31,737 nt of DNA, taken from the NCBI GenBank assembly GCA_030054835.1, contig JASGVS010000040.1, positions 1 to 31,737 of the forward strand, given 5' to 3'. Positions 15,528-24,166 of the stretch are shown here, in pieces (within the stretch, counting starts at the first letter, position 1; each line of letters begins with the position of its first letter). The DNA is from UBA3910 sp002391465. Lineage in GTDB: Bacteria; Bacillota; Limnochordia; Darwinibacteriales; Darwinibacteriaceae. The position numbers and the translations under genes were made by a program. The notes beneath the pieces are model-generated. The model did not search any database, was not told where the DNA came from, and worked only from the letters and a program-made list of their open reading frames with translations.

Positions 15528-16472
15528 ATGATGAAAGAAAAAGCTGTTCCTGCCAGCAGGCACTTTTGGCGGCGGCGAGTCGCTCCCTATGTGTTTATCT
15601 CACCCTTCTTTATTCTGTTTTTCATCTTCGGCCTGTTTCCAATCCTTTTTTCCCTTTGGCTCAGCTTCCACCGTTGGGATGTAATATCCCCCATGGAGTG
15701 GGTTGGACTGGAAAACTACATGTATCTGCTGAAAGACGACTGGTTCTGGCAGTCCATCAGCAATACGATAAAACTGGGTCTGATGAGCTCTATCCCCCAA
15801 CACATCTTAGCCCTGATCCTGGCCTTTATCCTCAACTCTCAGCTCGTTAAGTTCAGCAAAGTCTACCGCACCGCTTATTTCATGCCCTACATCACATCAA
15901 CCGTTGCAGTTGCTTTGGTTTTCCAGATCATCTTTGGCACCCGCTACGGGGTAATGAACTATCTACTCACGCCCCTTAGGGATTACAACTGGTTCCAACA
16001 GCTCTTGACCTGGCTCGATCTGACGTTTCCCATAGAGTGGTTGGGGCGGGTTCACACCATAAAACCCACTTTGGCTATGCTCACGATATGGCGCTGGACC
16101 GGCTGGAACATGGTCCTCTATCTGGCTGGGCTGCAGTCAATACCCCACGAGATCTATGAGTCCGCCAAGGTGGATGGGGCCTCCAACTGGGACCTCTTCT
16201 GGCGCATCAGCCTCCCGCTTCTGCGGCCCATGATGACCTTTGCGGTTACCATGAGCGTTATTGGCTCCATGCAGGCCTTTGACGAACCGATGGTTATCTT
16301 AGGTACGGGCGGCGGCGTAGGGCGAGCGGGTAAAACAACAGTACTGTATCTTTACCAAACCAGTTTCGAATGGATGGACTTCGGTACGGGAGCGGCCATG
16401 TCGTATCTGCTGTTTTTCCTGATTATTGTCTTCTCAGTGATAAACTTCAGATTCTTCCGGAGGGAGAGGTGA
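15528..16472 (+). CDS. sugar ABC transporter permease (MalF type)
   Basis: 314 aa, about six membrane segments. It has the EAA loop with ESAKVDGASNWDLFWRISLPLLRPMM near the C-terminus, which docks to the ATPase. It opens with a basic N-terminus followed by APYVFISPFFILFFIFGLFPILFSLW. The frame extends 15 codons upstream, but those encode the intercistronic hairpin; GGAGGG at 15518 supports the ATG at 15528 or the next one at 15531 (better spacing). It forms the channel with the second permease encoded directly downstream. No ATP-binding subunit gene is present in the locus. Confidence 0.94.
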   Translation: MMKEKAVPASRHFWRRRVAPYVFISPFFILFFIFGLFPILFSLWLSFHRWDVISPMEWVGLENYMYLLKDDWFWQSISNTIKLGLMSSIPQHILALILAFILNSQLVKFSKVYRTAYFMPYITSTVAVALVFQIIFGTRYGVMNYLLTPLRDYNWFQQLLTWLDLTFPIEWLGRVHTIKPTLAMLTIWRWTGWNMVLYLAGLQSIPHEIYESAKVDGASNWDLFWRISLPLLRPMMTFAVTMSVIGSMQAFDEPMVILGTGGGVGRAGKTTVLYLYQTSFEWMDFGTGAAMSYLLFFLIIVFSVINFRFFRRER

Positions 16473-16474
16473 CG

Positions 16475-17311
16475 ATGGGATCTGCCTTTAAACAAAAAAC
16501 TCAAAAGACGTTGTTGTACGCGGTGCTGACGCTCGGCCTGATCATTACCGCCTTTCCGTTCTACTGGATGTTTGTGTTGGCAACGTTGAGTAGGGGCGAA
16601 ATCTTCTCGTTTCCGCCCAAACTGTGGTTCGGTGACAATTTGGTCACTAACTACAACAACTTACTCAGTTTCGTTCCCTTTTTCCGCAACATCTGGAACA
16701 GTATCTACATCGCCAGTATGGCTACTGTGACCACTCTGTTCTTCTGTTCTTTGGCCGCATACGGCTTTACCTTTTACAACTTTAAGGGCAAAGAATTTTT
16801 GTTCGGTATGATGCTGAGCACCATGATGATTCCCGGCGTTTTGAACACGATACCGTGGTTTATCATGATGCGCAAATTCGGCTGGGTGAACCAACCAAGA
16901 GCCCTCTACGTGGGAGGAATGGCCAGTGCCTTCGGGATTTTCCTGATGCGCCAGTACATGGAGGGTGCCATTCCCCGGGAACTTCAGGACGCAGCCCGCA
17001 TAGACGGCTGCGGCGAATTTGAAATCTACTGGCGCGTTGTCTTGCCCCTGGCCGGGCCCGGTCTGGGTGCCCTAGGCATGGTCACCTTTATTGGGTCCTG
17101 GAACGACTTTATGGGAGCACTGATCATCATGAAGGAGCGGACGACGTACACAGTACCCCTGGCCCTGCGCAGTCTGCAAGGGGCAATCAACACGGACTAC
17201 GGTGCGGTCATGTTCGGTACCGCCCTGGGTGTACTGCCTATTCTAATCGCCTTTCTGCTTGCTTCCCAACAGATTATTTCCGGCCTCACAGCTGGAGCGA
17301 TCAAAGGTTAG
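16475..17311 (+). CDS. sugar ABC transporter permease (MalG type)
   Basis: 278 aa, about six membrane segments. The EAA loop is ELQDAARIDGCGEFEIYWRVVLPLAGPGL, and the typical second-permease start is TLLYAVLTLGLIITAFPFYWMFVLA. The start at 16475 is chosen from GGAGGGAGAGG 5-8 nt upstream and the position 2 nt after the stop of the first permease; a longer open frame reaches back into that gene but has no ribosome site. It is the channel half for the sugar imported by this operon. Confidence 0.94.
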   Translation: MGSAFKQKTQKTLLYAVLTLGLIITAFPFYWMFVLATLSRGEIFSFPPKLWFGDNLVTNYNNLLSFVPFFRNIWNSIYIASMATVTTLFFCSLAAYGFTFYNFKGKEFLFGMMLSTMMIPGVLNTIPWFIMMRKFGWVNQPRALYVGGMASAFGIFLMRQYMEGAIPRELQDAARIDGCGEFEIYWRVVLPLAGPGLGALGMVTFIGSWNDFMGALIIMKERTTYTVPLALRSLQGAINTDYGAVMFGTALGVLPILIAFLLASQQIISGLTAGAIKG

Positions 17312-17322
17312 GAGGTGCCACA

Positions 17323-18570
17323 ATTAAGAACACCTTTTTGCAACTGACCCTGGTTGTTGTCACATTGATCGTACTGGCCGCGCCTGCCGCGGCTGCAGAC
17401 TTTGAGCTGAAAATGGGAGATGAAGTGATCCCGGTCAGCCCCACTCTGTTAAATGGCATGAATTACGGGAACTGGATGATTCTCTTCGATCTGCTGCCTG
17501 AATACAAGGAGTTGAATATTCCCCTGCTCAGATTCCCTGCGGGGAACTACGGCGATGACAATTTCCTTTCCGCAGCTTCCCTCAGGCTCCTGATGATGGC
17601 TGCCGATGCCCTGGATGCCATACCCATGGTGCAGCACAATGTCTTCCGGGGCGACGTGGAAGAAGCAGTGAAATGGGTGCGCCACGTTAAGGAGGAGGGC
17701 CTGCCCATCCGCTACTGGTTTATCGGCAATGAGCCCGATCTCTACGGGCCAAACAGGGGAGGCACCCACTGGACGCCGGAATACTACGCCAACAAGTTCC
17801 GGGAATACGCCATAGCCATTAAGGAAGTGGATCCCGATGCCATTGTTATTGGCCCTGTGGTAACAGGTACGCCCAATGAAGTCTGGATCAAAACCTTCCT
17901 GCGGATTGCCGGCGATCTGGTTGATGTCCTGGCCTGGCAGTGGTATCCCAGCGATGGTTCCATGCCTGAGGAGCAAGCTTTAGCTACAGCCAAAGATGTG
18001 GGTGACCACATCAGGATGTTTCGGGCTTGGACTAAGGATCCGGAGATCAACCCCCTGGGCTGGGAACGGGAGATACCCCTCTTTATCTCGGAATTTGGCT
18101 TGAGCTGGCGCACCCGGCATGCACGTCTGCTGACTGATATGACCGCGGGGCTGTGGCTAGCAGAGGTGTGGGGAGAAATGGTTCACGCCGAGTTGGAGTA
18201 CGCCGCCTATTTCGCCCTCCAGGGCACCGGGGGACACGGCCTGTTCGATGTGGCCCTTTGGCCCCGTCCAACCTATTTCGTCCACTGGATGCTCGCCCAG
18301 ATGGGCCATAGTTGGCGCAGCGTGGAGTATTCCGCTCCGTCCAACGTTCTCAGGGCGTATGGTTCTGAAGTGGATGACGAATGCTTCTTCCTGCTCATCA
18401 ACAAACAGCATGATCCCCTCACAGTGAGCATTCCGGAAGCAGTAGGACCAATTACCTGCCTCTGGATAGACGATGAAGAGCAGCACGAACTGAAAGAGCA
18501 GATCTGGGAAGAAGGCGAGGTAACTCTAGCAGCTTACTCAGTATCGCTAATAAAATTCAGGAGGAATTAA
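17323..18570 (+). CDS. secreted clan GH-A-like glycoside hydrolase, family unassigned
   Basis: 415 aa if started at ATT 17323. N-terminal signal peptide (KNTFLQLTLVVVTLIVLAAPAAAA) without lipobox, then a TIM-barrel-type body and a small beta C-terminus (about 350-415). Candidate acid/base is Glu137 in YWFIGNEPDLYG and candidate nucleophile Glu257 in PLFISEFGLSW, about 120 residues apart as in clan GH-A retaining enzymes. RFPAGNYGDDN near 71-80 recalls GH51/GH79-type openings. I cannot place it in GH39, GH5, GH51 or GH79. GGAGG lies 7 nt before the ATT, whereas the first standard start (TTG 17338) is 22 nt away and would leave a signal peptide with no positive charge. It is followed by GH1 with an SD inside its own end. 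It probably acts on the imported glycan outside the membrane. Confidence 0.8.
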   Translation: MKNTFLQLTLVVVTLIVLAAPAAAADFELKMGDEVIPVSPTLLNGMNYGNWMILFDLLPEYKELNIPLLRFPAGNYGDDNFLSAASLRLLMMAADALDAIPMVQHNVFRGDVEEAVKWVRHVKEEGLPIRYWFIGNEPDLYGPNRGGTHWTPEYYANKFREYAIAIKEVDPDAIVIGPVVTGTPNEVWIKTFLRIAGDLVDVLAWQWYPSDGSMPEEQALATAKDVGDHIRMFRAWTKDPEINPLGWEREIPLFISEFGLSWRTRHARLLTDMTAGLWLAEVWGEMVHAELEYAAYFALQGTGGHGLFDVALWPRPTYFVHWMLAQMGHSWRSVEYSAPSNVLRAYGSEVDDECFFLLINKQHDPLTVSIPEAVGPITCLWIDDEEQHELKEQIWEEGEVTLAAYSVSLIKFRRN

Positions 18571-18572
18571 TT

Positions 18573-19883
18573 ATGAAGTTTCCGGATAATTTCGTTTGGG
18601 GCGTAGCCACCGCTTCCTATCAAATTGAAGGGGCAGTTAACGAAGATGGCCGCGGCGAGTCTATCTGGGATCGCTTCAGCCACACGCCCGGTAAAGTGCT
18701 GAACGGAGATACGGGCGACGTAGCCTGTGACCATTACCACCGATACAAAGAAGACGTGGCCCTGATTAAAGAACTGGGCGTGGACAGTTACCGCTTCTCC
18801 CTGGCCTGGCCCCGCATCTTTCCCCAGGGCACAGGCGAGTACAACCCGAAGGGAATGGATTTCTACAAGCGGCTAGTTGATGAGCTCTTGAAACAGGGTA
18901 TTAAACCTGCCGTGACCCTCTACCACTGGGATCTACCCCAGGCATTGGAAGATAAGGGCGGCTGGCTCAACCGCGACACCGCCTACTACTTTAGGGACTA
19001 CGCTGTTAAAGTTTTCCAGGAACTGGGTACGTCCATTGATACCTGGATTACCCTCAATGAGCCTTGGTGTTCTGCCTTTTTGGGCTACGGCAACGGCCAC
19101 CATGCCCCAGGCAAAACGAGCGAAACAGACTTTCTCGTCGCCACCCATAACCTGCTGCTAGCCCACGGTTTGGCTATGGAAGCCTACCGGGACATGGGGC
19201 TGCCGCAGAAAATCGGTATTACCCTAAACCTTTCCCCCTACTACCCGGCCAGCGAGAAGCCGGAGGATCTGAAGGCTCTGCAGAGGGCAGATGGATTCCA
19301 AAACCGCATCTATCTAGATCCGGTCTTTAAGGGGAAATATCCGGAAGATTTAACGGATGCTTTGGCAGTAATTGAGCCCCTTATCCAGCCTGGGGATATG
19401 GAGCTCATCTCCAAGCCCATTGACTTTTTAGGCATCAATTATTACACCCGGGGCATTATCGGTGCAGATAAGGACGGAAACGTGGTACACCACCGCGGGG
19501 AGAACCCCCATACCGCCATGGATTGGGAAGTCTACCCTGAAGGCATCTACGATCTGCTCCAGCGGGTGCACAAGGACTACGGGCCCATACCCCTGCAAAT
19601 TACTGAAAACGGCGCTGCCTACGAGGATACCGTGGTGGACGGAAAAGTGGAGGACGAAGAAAGACGCTCCTACTTAGAACGGCACTTTGCCCAATGTCTG
19701 CGGGCCATTGAAGATGGAGTACCCTTGGAAGCGTACTTCGTCTGGTCTCTCTTAGATAACTTTGAGTGGGCTTGGGGTTATGACAGGCGGTTCGGCATCA
19801 TCTACGTAGACTTCGCTACCCAGGAGCGGATAATGAAGCGGAGTGCCCTGTGGTTCAAAGACTTCCTGCGGACACAGCGCTGA
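18573..19883 (+). CDS. GH1 beta-glucosidase, cytoplasmic
   Basis: 436 aa, full-length GH1. Opening FPDNFVWGVATASYQIEGAVNEDGRGESIWD, acid/base Glu163 in TLNEPW, nucleophile Glu345 in ITENGAAY, aglycone-site HWDLPQAL and the C-terminal WSLLDNFEWAWGY. It hydrolyses beta-glucosides or related beta-glycosides. It has no signal peptide, so it works inside the cell on what the ABC transporter brings in. The ATG is 2 nt after the previous stop, with AGGAGG inside the end of the upstream gene, so translation is coupled. Specificity (glucose, xylose, fucose, galactose) cannot be read. Confidence 0.95.
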   Translation: MKFPDNFVWGVATASYQIEGAVNEDGRGESIWDRFSHTPGKVLNGDTGDVACDHYHRYKEDVALIKELGVDSYRFSLAWPRIFPQGTGEYNPKGMDFYKRLVDELLKQGIKPAVTLYHWDLPQALEDKGGWLNRDTAYYFRDYAVKVFQELGTSIDTWITLNEPWCSAFLGYGNGHHAPGKTSETDFLVATHNLLLAHGLAMEAYRDMGLPQKIGITLNLSPYYPASEKPEDLKALQRADGFQNRIYLDPVFKGKYPEDLTDALAVIEPLIQPGDMELISKPIDFLGINYYTRGIIGADKDGNVVHHRGENPHTAMDWEVYPEGIYDLLQRVHKDYGPIPLQITENGAAYEDTVVDGKVEDEERRSYLERHFAQCLRAIEDGVPLEAYFVWSLLDNFEWAWGYDRRFGIIYVDFATQERIMKRSALWFKDFLRTQR

Positions 19884-19915
19884 TGGGTCCAAATCTGTTT
19901 GGAGGACAAAACAAT

Positions 19916-22159
19916 ATGTTGAAACGAAACTGGAGGGTAATACTTGTCGTCTGCGGGCTCATCCTTGCCCTAACGCCTAACCTGTACGGAGCTGACAAGG
20001 GGCTCTTCCCTTACCAAGATCCCCAGCTGCCAATTGAAGAAAGGGTGGAAGACCTATTAAGCCGCATGACGCTGGCTGAAAAGGTGGGGCAGATGACCCA
20101 GATCGAAGTGGCCCGCCTGATGGGCCGGGATCAATGGGATCGGGGCCCTCTCAACAACACTTGGCTGAGAAACATCCTAAGGGACAACGTGGTCGGCTCC
20201 GTATTCAGCGGCGGCGGTTCCGCTCCAGTCCCCAACACACCCCGGGACTGGGCTGAAATGACCAACGCGATCCAGGCTTACGCTTTGGAGCACTCCAGGC
20301 TGCGAATACCAATCATCTACGGTGTAGATGCGGTCCACGGCCACAACACCGTGCTAGGGGCAACCATTTACCCTCACAACATCGGCCTGGCTGCCACCTG
20401 GAACCCCGAGCTAGTGAGGAAAGTGGCAGAGGCCGCGGCCAATGACGTAGCTGCAACTGGTGTCCACTGGAATTTCGCTCCGGTGGGAGATCTGGGCCTA
20501 GACATGCGTTGGGGACGCTTCTACGAGACGTTTGGCGAAGATCCTTACTTGGCAGGAGAAATGGCCGCGGCGTCTGTTGCAGGCTTTCAGTCTGAACCCC
20601 GCGTAGCAGCCACTGCAAAACACTTCGTTGGTTATTCCGAGCCCGAGCAGGGCCAAGATAGGGCCAATGCGGAGCTGTCCCTCCGCAGCCTGCGGGAAGT
20701 CCATTTCCCTCCCTTTGAGAAAATGATAGAGGCAGGGGTAGCCACGTTTATGCCCAACAGCGGCACAGTGAACGGGGTACCTGTCCATGCCTCCCATTAC
20801 CTCTTAACAGAAGTGCTGCGGAACCAAATGGGGTTTGATGGGGTAGTGGTGAGCGATTGGGAGGATATCGTGAAGTTGTACTCCACGTATCGGATTACGG
20901 ACAACTACCGCGATGCCATCCGGTTGAGCGTTAACGCCGGTGTGGACATGTCCATGGTCCCCCACGATGCAAAGGGCTTCACCAGCAATCTGATTAGTTT
21001 GGTGGAAGATGGCCTTGTGAGCGAAGAGCGTATCGATGAAGCGGTACGCCGCATTTTAACACTGAAATTCAAACTTGGGCTCTTTGAAAACCCCTTCGTG
21101 GATCCGGAACAGGCGGATAAAGTGATTTTAAACGCCAACCGCGATCTGGCCAAAAGGGCCGCCTTAGAATCCATGACACTTCTTAAAAACAAGAACAACA
21201 TTCTGCCCCTCGCCAAGACGACTGGCTCCATCCTGCTTGTTGGCTCAAACGCCCATAGTATCACAAGCCAAATGGGCGGCTGGACCATCGGCTGGCAGGG
21301 GGCAGATAACCCTTGGGAACTGCCGCCGGCAGTGACGGTACGGGATGGTCTTCTGGCTGCCCTACCTAAGGCAGACATCCATTTTACGGCGGATCTCAAC
21401 AGGGCACTGCAGCTTGCAGATGAGGCTGAAGTGGTGATAGTGGTTGCGGGCGAAGGGGCCTATGCCGAAATGCACGGCGATAACCTGGAGCCAAGCCTTA
21501 ACCAGGCCGATAAAGATCTCATCAAAGCTTTGAGCGCAGAAGGAAAAAGGATTGTCCTCGTGCTGATCGGTGGGCGTCCCCTCTTGATCACAGACATTGT
21601 GGATCAGGTAGATGCCATCCTCATGGCCTTTTATCCGGGCACAGAGGGCGGCAGCGCAGTGGCTGACGTTCTTCTCGGCAGCTACAACCCCTCCGGGAAA
21701 CTGCCCTTTTCCTGGCCACGGAGCACTGCCCAGCTGCCCCAGCGTTACAACCACTGGATCACGAGCAGTTACGATCCCCTCTACCCCTTTGGTTGGGGTC
21801 TGAGCTACACCAGCTTCAGTTACTCCAACCTTAAGGTGTCTAACCGGGTGAAATTGGGCGAAACGGTTGAGGTTTCGGTACGCGTGGAAAACAGGGGTAA
21901 GATGGTTGGAGAAGAAGTAGTTCAGCTCTATCTCAGCCCCAGCCACGGGCCCACGCTGCCAAGGCAGCGCAGTCTTGTGGGCTTTGCCAAAATCCAGCTT
22001 GAACCAGGAGAAAGGAAGACCGTCACCTTTCAACTCGGTTTCCAGGAGCTCGCCTCAATCCACGGCGACATTTTGGGAGACGGGGAAAAGGCTGTTGCGC
22101 CCGGTGAATACACAGTAAGTGTAGGCGGGCTGCAGAATAAATTCAAGATAACACCATGA
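19916..22159 (+). CDS. GH3 beta-glucosidase, secreted (BglX type)
   Basis: 747 aa from the ATG at 19916 (GGAGG 10 nt upstream). Signal peptide about 1-25 (KRNWRVILVVCGLILALTPNLYGA, cleavage near YGA). The GH3 N-domain has KHFVGYSEPEQGQDR and nucleophile Asp314 in VVVSDWEDI. The alpha/beta sandwich C-domain has TLLKNKNNILPL and candidate acid/base in VVAGEGAYAEMHGDN. A fibronectin-III-like domain closes it (about 660-747, VEVSVRVENRGKMVGEEVVQLY). It removes non-reducing end glucose or xylose from beta-linked oligosaccharides outside the cytoplasm. The upstream in-frame extension into GH1 is not used. Confidence 0.95.
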   Translation: MLKRNWRVILVVCGLILALTPNLYGADKGLFPYQDPQLPIEERVEDLLSRMTLAEKVGQMTQIEVARLMGRDQWDRGPLNNTWLRNILRDNVVGSVFSGGGSAPVPNTPRDWAEMTNAIQAYALEHSRLRIPIIYGVDAVHGHNTVLGATIYPHNIGLAATWNPELVRKVAEAAANDVAATGVHWNFAPVGDLGLDMRWGRFYETFGEDPYLAGEMAAASVAGFQSEPRVAATAKHFVGYSEPEQGQDRANAELSLRSLREVHFPPFEKMIEAGVATFMPNSGTVNGVPVHASHYLLTEVLRNQMGFDGVVVSDWEDIVKLYSTYRITDNYRDAIRLSVNAGVDMSMVPHDAKGFTSNLISLVEDGLVSEERIDEAVRRILTLKFKLGLFENPFVDPEQADKVILNANRDLAKRAALESMTLLKNKNNILPLAKTTGSILLVGSNAHSITSQMGGWTIGWQGADNPWELPPAVTVRDGLLAALPKADIHFTADLNRALQLADEAEVVIVVAGEGAYAEMHGDNLEPSLNQADKDLIKALSAEGKRIVLVLIGGRPLLITDIVDQVDAILMAFYPGTEGGSAVADVLLGSYNPSGKLPFSWPRSTAQLPQRYNHWITSSYDPLYPFGWGLSYTSFSYSNLKVSNRVKLGETVEVSVRVENRGKMVGEEVVQLYLSPSHGPTLPRQRSLVGFAKIQLEPGERKTVTFQLGFQELASIHGDILGDGEKAVAPGEYTVSVGGLQNKFKITP

Positions 22160-22180
22160 GATTAACCCTCATTTGTAAGG

Positions 22181-22207
22181 AGGGGGCACAGCGCGTGCCC
22201 CCTTCTT
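22181..22207 (+). terminator. terminator of the sugar operon
   Basis: GGGGGCAC (22182-22189) and GTGCCCCC (22195-22202) form an 8-bp G/C stem with a 5-nt loop 22 nt after the GH3 stop, extended by an A-T pair and followed by TTCTT. The T-tract is poor, but it is the only terminator-like element in the operon. Confidence 0.65.
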
Positions 22208-22240
22208 ACCCCATATTTCTCCATACTTAATCGCTTCCGC

Positions 22241-23206
22241 TTAGATAATCTGCGGCTTATGCCAGAAGTAAATGGTTACAACCCTCTCTTTTAGCTCCTT
22301 ACCGCCCCAATAACCATCCTGATCAAGATACTTGACCATAATGTCCAGAGCGCACTCCCCATCCTCGTATTGGTAGCTTATTCTGCCCCCTGCAAAGTCC
22401 ACAAACTCGCCTGTCTCAATTAGGGGCTCGAAAAACGAGAGCAGCGCATCCAGCTCTAATCCGGTGGTGTAGATGATCACTCCCCGTTCACCCTGGCGTT
22501 CGTCCCGGTAGACAAACAGATTCTGAGCTCCTTGTGGGATAAACTCGGCATAAGCTCCCGCAAATTCGGTTGAAACCGTGTTCTTCAGTGTTGGTACGCG
22601 CCTCACCAAGTTCATTGCCCCTACATTTTCCCTGTAGCTTAAGAAACTGAGCTCACTGGCATTTAAGCTTTTGTTCAAGCCCTCAACAAACGCCTTTACT
22701 TCTTCCTGTAAAATCCGATCCTCGGCCTGGCGACGGGAAAAGATGCCCGCCAATTGAAAACGGCCTTGGGAGCGGTATTCGTAGTGTATGGAAGGGTAGG
22801 TCAAAAGGGACACTGTGCGCACTTCGAAGGTGTAATCCCCTTTTTTGAAAAAGGGCGTACGGGGAAGGTGGAGATCCAAATACACCACCAAAAGGATGTC
22901 CACATGTTCACGGGTGTGGCCAGCCTGGAGCAGCTGTACCCGGCTGTGCCCCGTTTCCTCCAAGGCCGCCTGGAGATAGTGACCTAAGCGGCTATTCACC
23001 GCCCTGTCCTTTTCCAGAGCCTGGATCACGATGCCGATAACCGGCGGAGAAGCGAGCTTTTCCTGACGCCCAGGCACAGCTGACACAGTTGAAGCCTGCC
23101 TTTCGTTACCGAAGGTGTATAGTTCGAAAACCCCACCCAAAAGGACAAAGGCAAAAAGGAGCACGCCCACGGCAACCGCAATGATAATCCAACGCCTCTT
23201 TTTTAT
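22241..23206 (-). CDS. membrane-anchored protein of unknown function
   Basis: 321 aa if started at ATA 23206; 309 aa from the GTG at 23170. I do not recognise the family. The N-terminus KKRRWIIIAVAVGVLLFAFVLLGG is a basic-then-hydrophobic anchor or uncleaved signal. The rest has no other membrane segment and looks like a mixed alpha/beta extracytoplasmic domain, with VDILLVVYLDLHLP and FEVRTVSLLTYPSIHYEYRSQG suggesting beta strands; one Cys near the end. AGGGGG lies 8 nt before the ATA, whereas the GTG has no ribosome site and would cut the basic residues off. It starts 25 nt after the toroid gene stop on the same strand, so the two form a pair. Confidence 0.6.
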   Translation of the reverse strand: MKKRRWIIIAVAVGVLLFAFVLLGGVFELYTFGNERQASTVSAVPGRQEKLASPPVIGIVIQALEKDRAVNSRLGHYLQAALEETGHSRVQLLQAGHTREHVDILLVVYLDLHLPRTPFFKKGDYTFEVRTVSLLTYPSIHYEYRSQGRFQLAGIFSRRQAEDRILQEEVKAFVEGLNKSLNASELSFLSYRENVGAMNLVRRVPTLKNTVSTEFAGAYAEFIPQGAQNLFVYRDERQGERGVIIYTTGLELDALLSFFEPLIETGEFVDFAGGRISYQYEDGECALDIMVKYLDQDGYWGGKELKERVVTIYFWHKPQII

Positions 23207-23230
23207 TCAGACCACCCCCTCACTTCTACT

Positions 23231-24166
23231 CTATTCCAGCCACCCAAACGCTTTGAAGATGCGGTAGCGTTCAAGGGCAATAATTCCCTGCCAGTAACGC
23301 TTGGCGACCGCAAATTCTTCGGGGTAAGCTCCCCAGCCCCAAGCAACGGGCCAAAGCCCATCTTCATCCACCTGCTCAGCGAATACCCTCAGGTTTTCCT
23401 CTACCAGCTCCTTGTAATCGGGATATAAATAGCTGTCTGGGCTCTGGATGAACGTTAAAGGTAGGGCGAAGTAGCCTTCCATCCATTTGGAAGGATCCGT
23501 CTCCAGTTCTACCCCAACCAGTTCCTTCACCTTCGCCCCCACCTCGGCCAGGCGGTAGTTGGTCTGCGTTTCAAACGCTGCATTCCGCTGTTCCATCAGT
23601 TCTTTAAGCTTCAAAAACAGGCTGAGTTCATGCATATCCATCTTGCTGCAGTCCATCAACCTCTCCAAAGCCAACCGCACCGTCATCCATGCCTGTTCTG
23701 CCGTCCGACTGCCGGGCTCTGACCAATGGATTAGGTAAGCGGCTAAGGCCACACTGGGATTAAACATCCAGGTCTCCTGCACCCCCGGCTCCCAGTGCCA
23801 CCAAGGGGCATGGGGATAGTCATTGTTCTCAGGCAGGACAGTGGTCCAAATGCCCGTAGGTTCCTGGCTACAGCAGAGGTAATTCACTACAGACCGAACC
23901 AGGGGATGGTCAGCGTCTGCCTCAACCTCCAACAGAATGGTGCACGCTGTCCAGGTGGCTATAGAGGAAGAGCTGGGCAGCCAGTAATCGGGTTCCAGGG
24001 CATTGCCAAATCCCCCATCCTCGTTTTGGAAAGCAGCAAGGATGTCAAGCACCCTGGCACGGGATCCCCCGTTGAAAGCGTAATCCCAGCGGGCGGCTTC
24101 CAGGGGGCGGGCACTACGCTTTACCCAACGTTCTGCCCGTTGAAAAGCCTGTTGTAGCTTTTCCAT
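23231..24166 (-). CDS. alpha/alpha-toroid (prenyltransferase/squalene-cyclase-like) protein
   Basis: 311 aa from the ATG at 24166 (AAGGAG about 8 nt upstream). The opening AERWVKRSARPLEAARWDYAFNGG and the QNEDGGFGNALEPD repeat match a group of hypothetical bacillar proteins with the six-barrel toroid fold of terpene cyclases and prenyltransferases; repeat-like QxxDGxW/GFG segments recur (EPTGIWTT, DEDGLWPVAWGWGAYPEE). No catalytic DDxxD/DxDD acid motif is visible, so enzyme activity is not claimed. It is cytoplasmic by sequence (no signal peptide). The reading frame continues 122 codons upstream without a stop (separate entry). It is paired with the membrane-anchored gene downstream. Confidence 0.7.
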   Translation of the reverse strand: MEKLQQAFQRAERWVKRSARPLEAARWDYAFNGGSRARVLDILAAFQNEDGGFGNALEPDYWLPSSSSIATWTACTILLEVEADADHPLVRSVVNYLCCSQEPTGIWTTVLPENNDYPHAPWWHWEPGVQETWMFNPSVALAAYLIHWSEPGSRTAEQAWMTVRLALERLMDCSKMDMHELSLFLKLKELMEQRNAAFETQTNYRLAEVGAKVKELVGVELETDPSKWMEGYFALPLTFIQSPDSYLYPDYKELVEENLRVFAEQVDEDGLWPVAWGWGAYPEEFAVAKRYWQGIIALERYRIFKAFGWLE

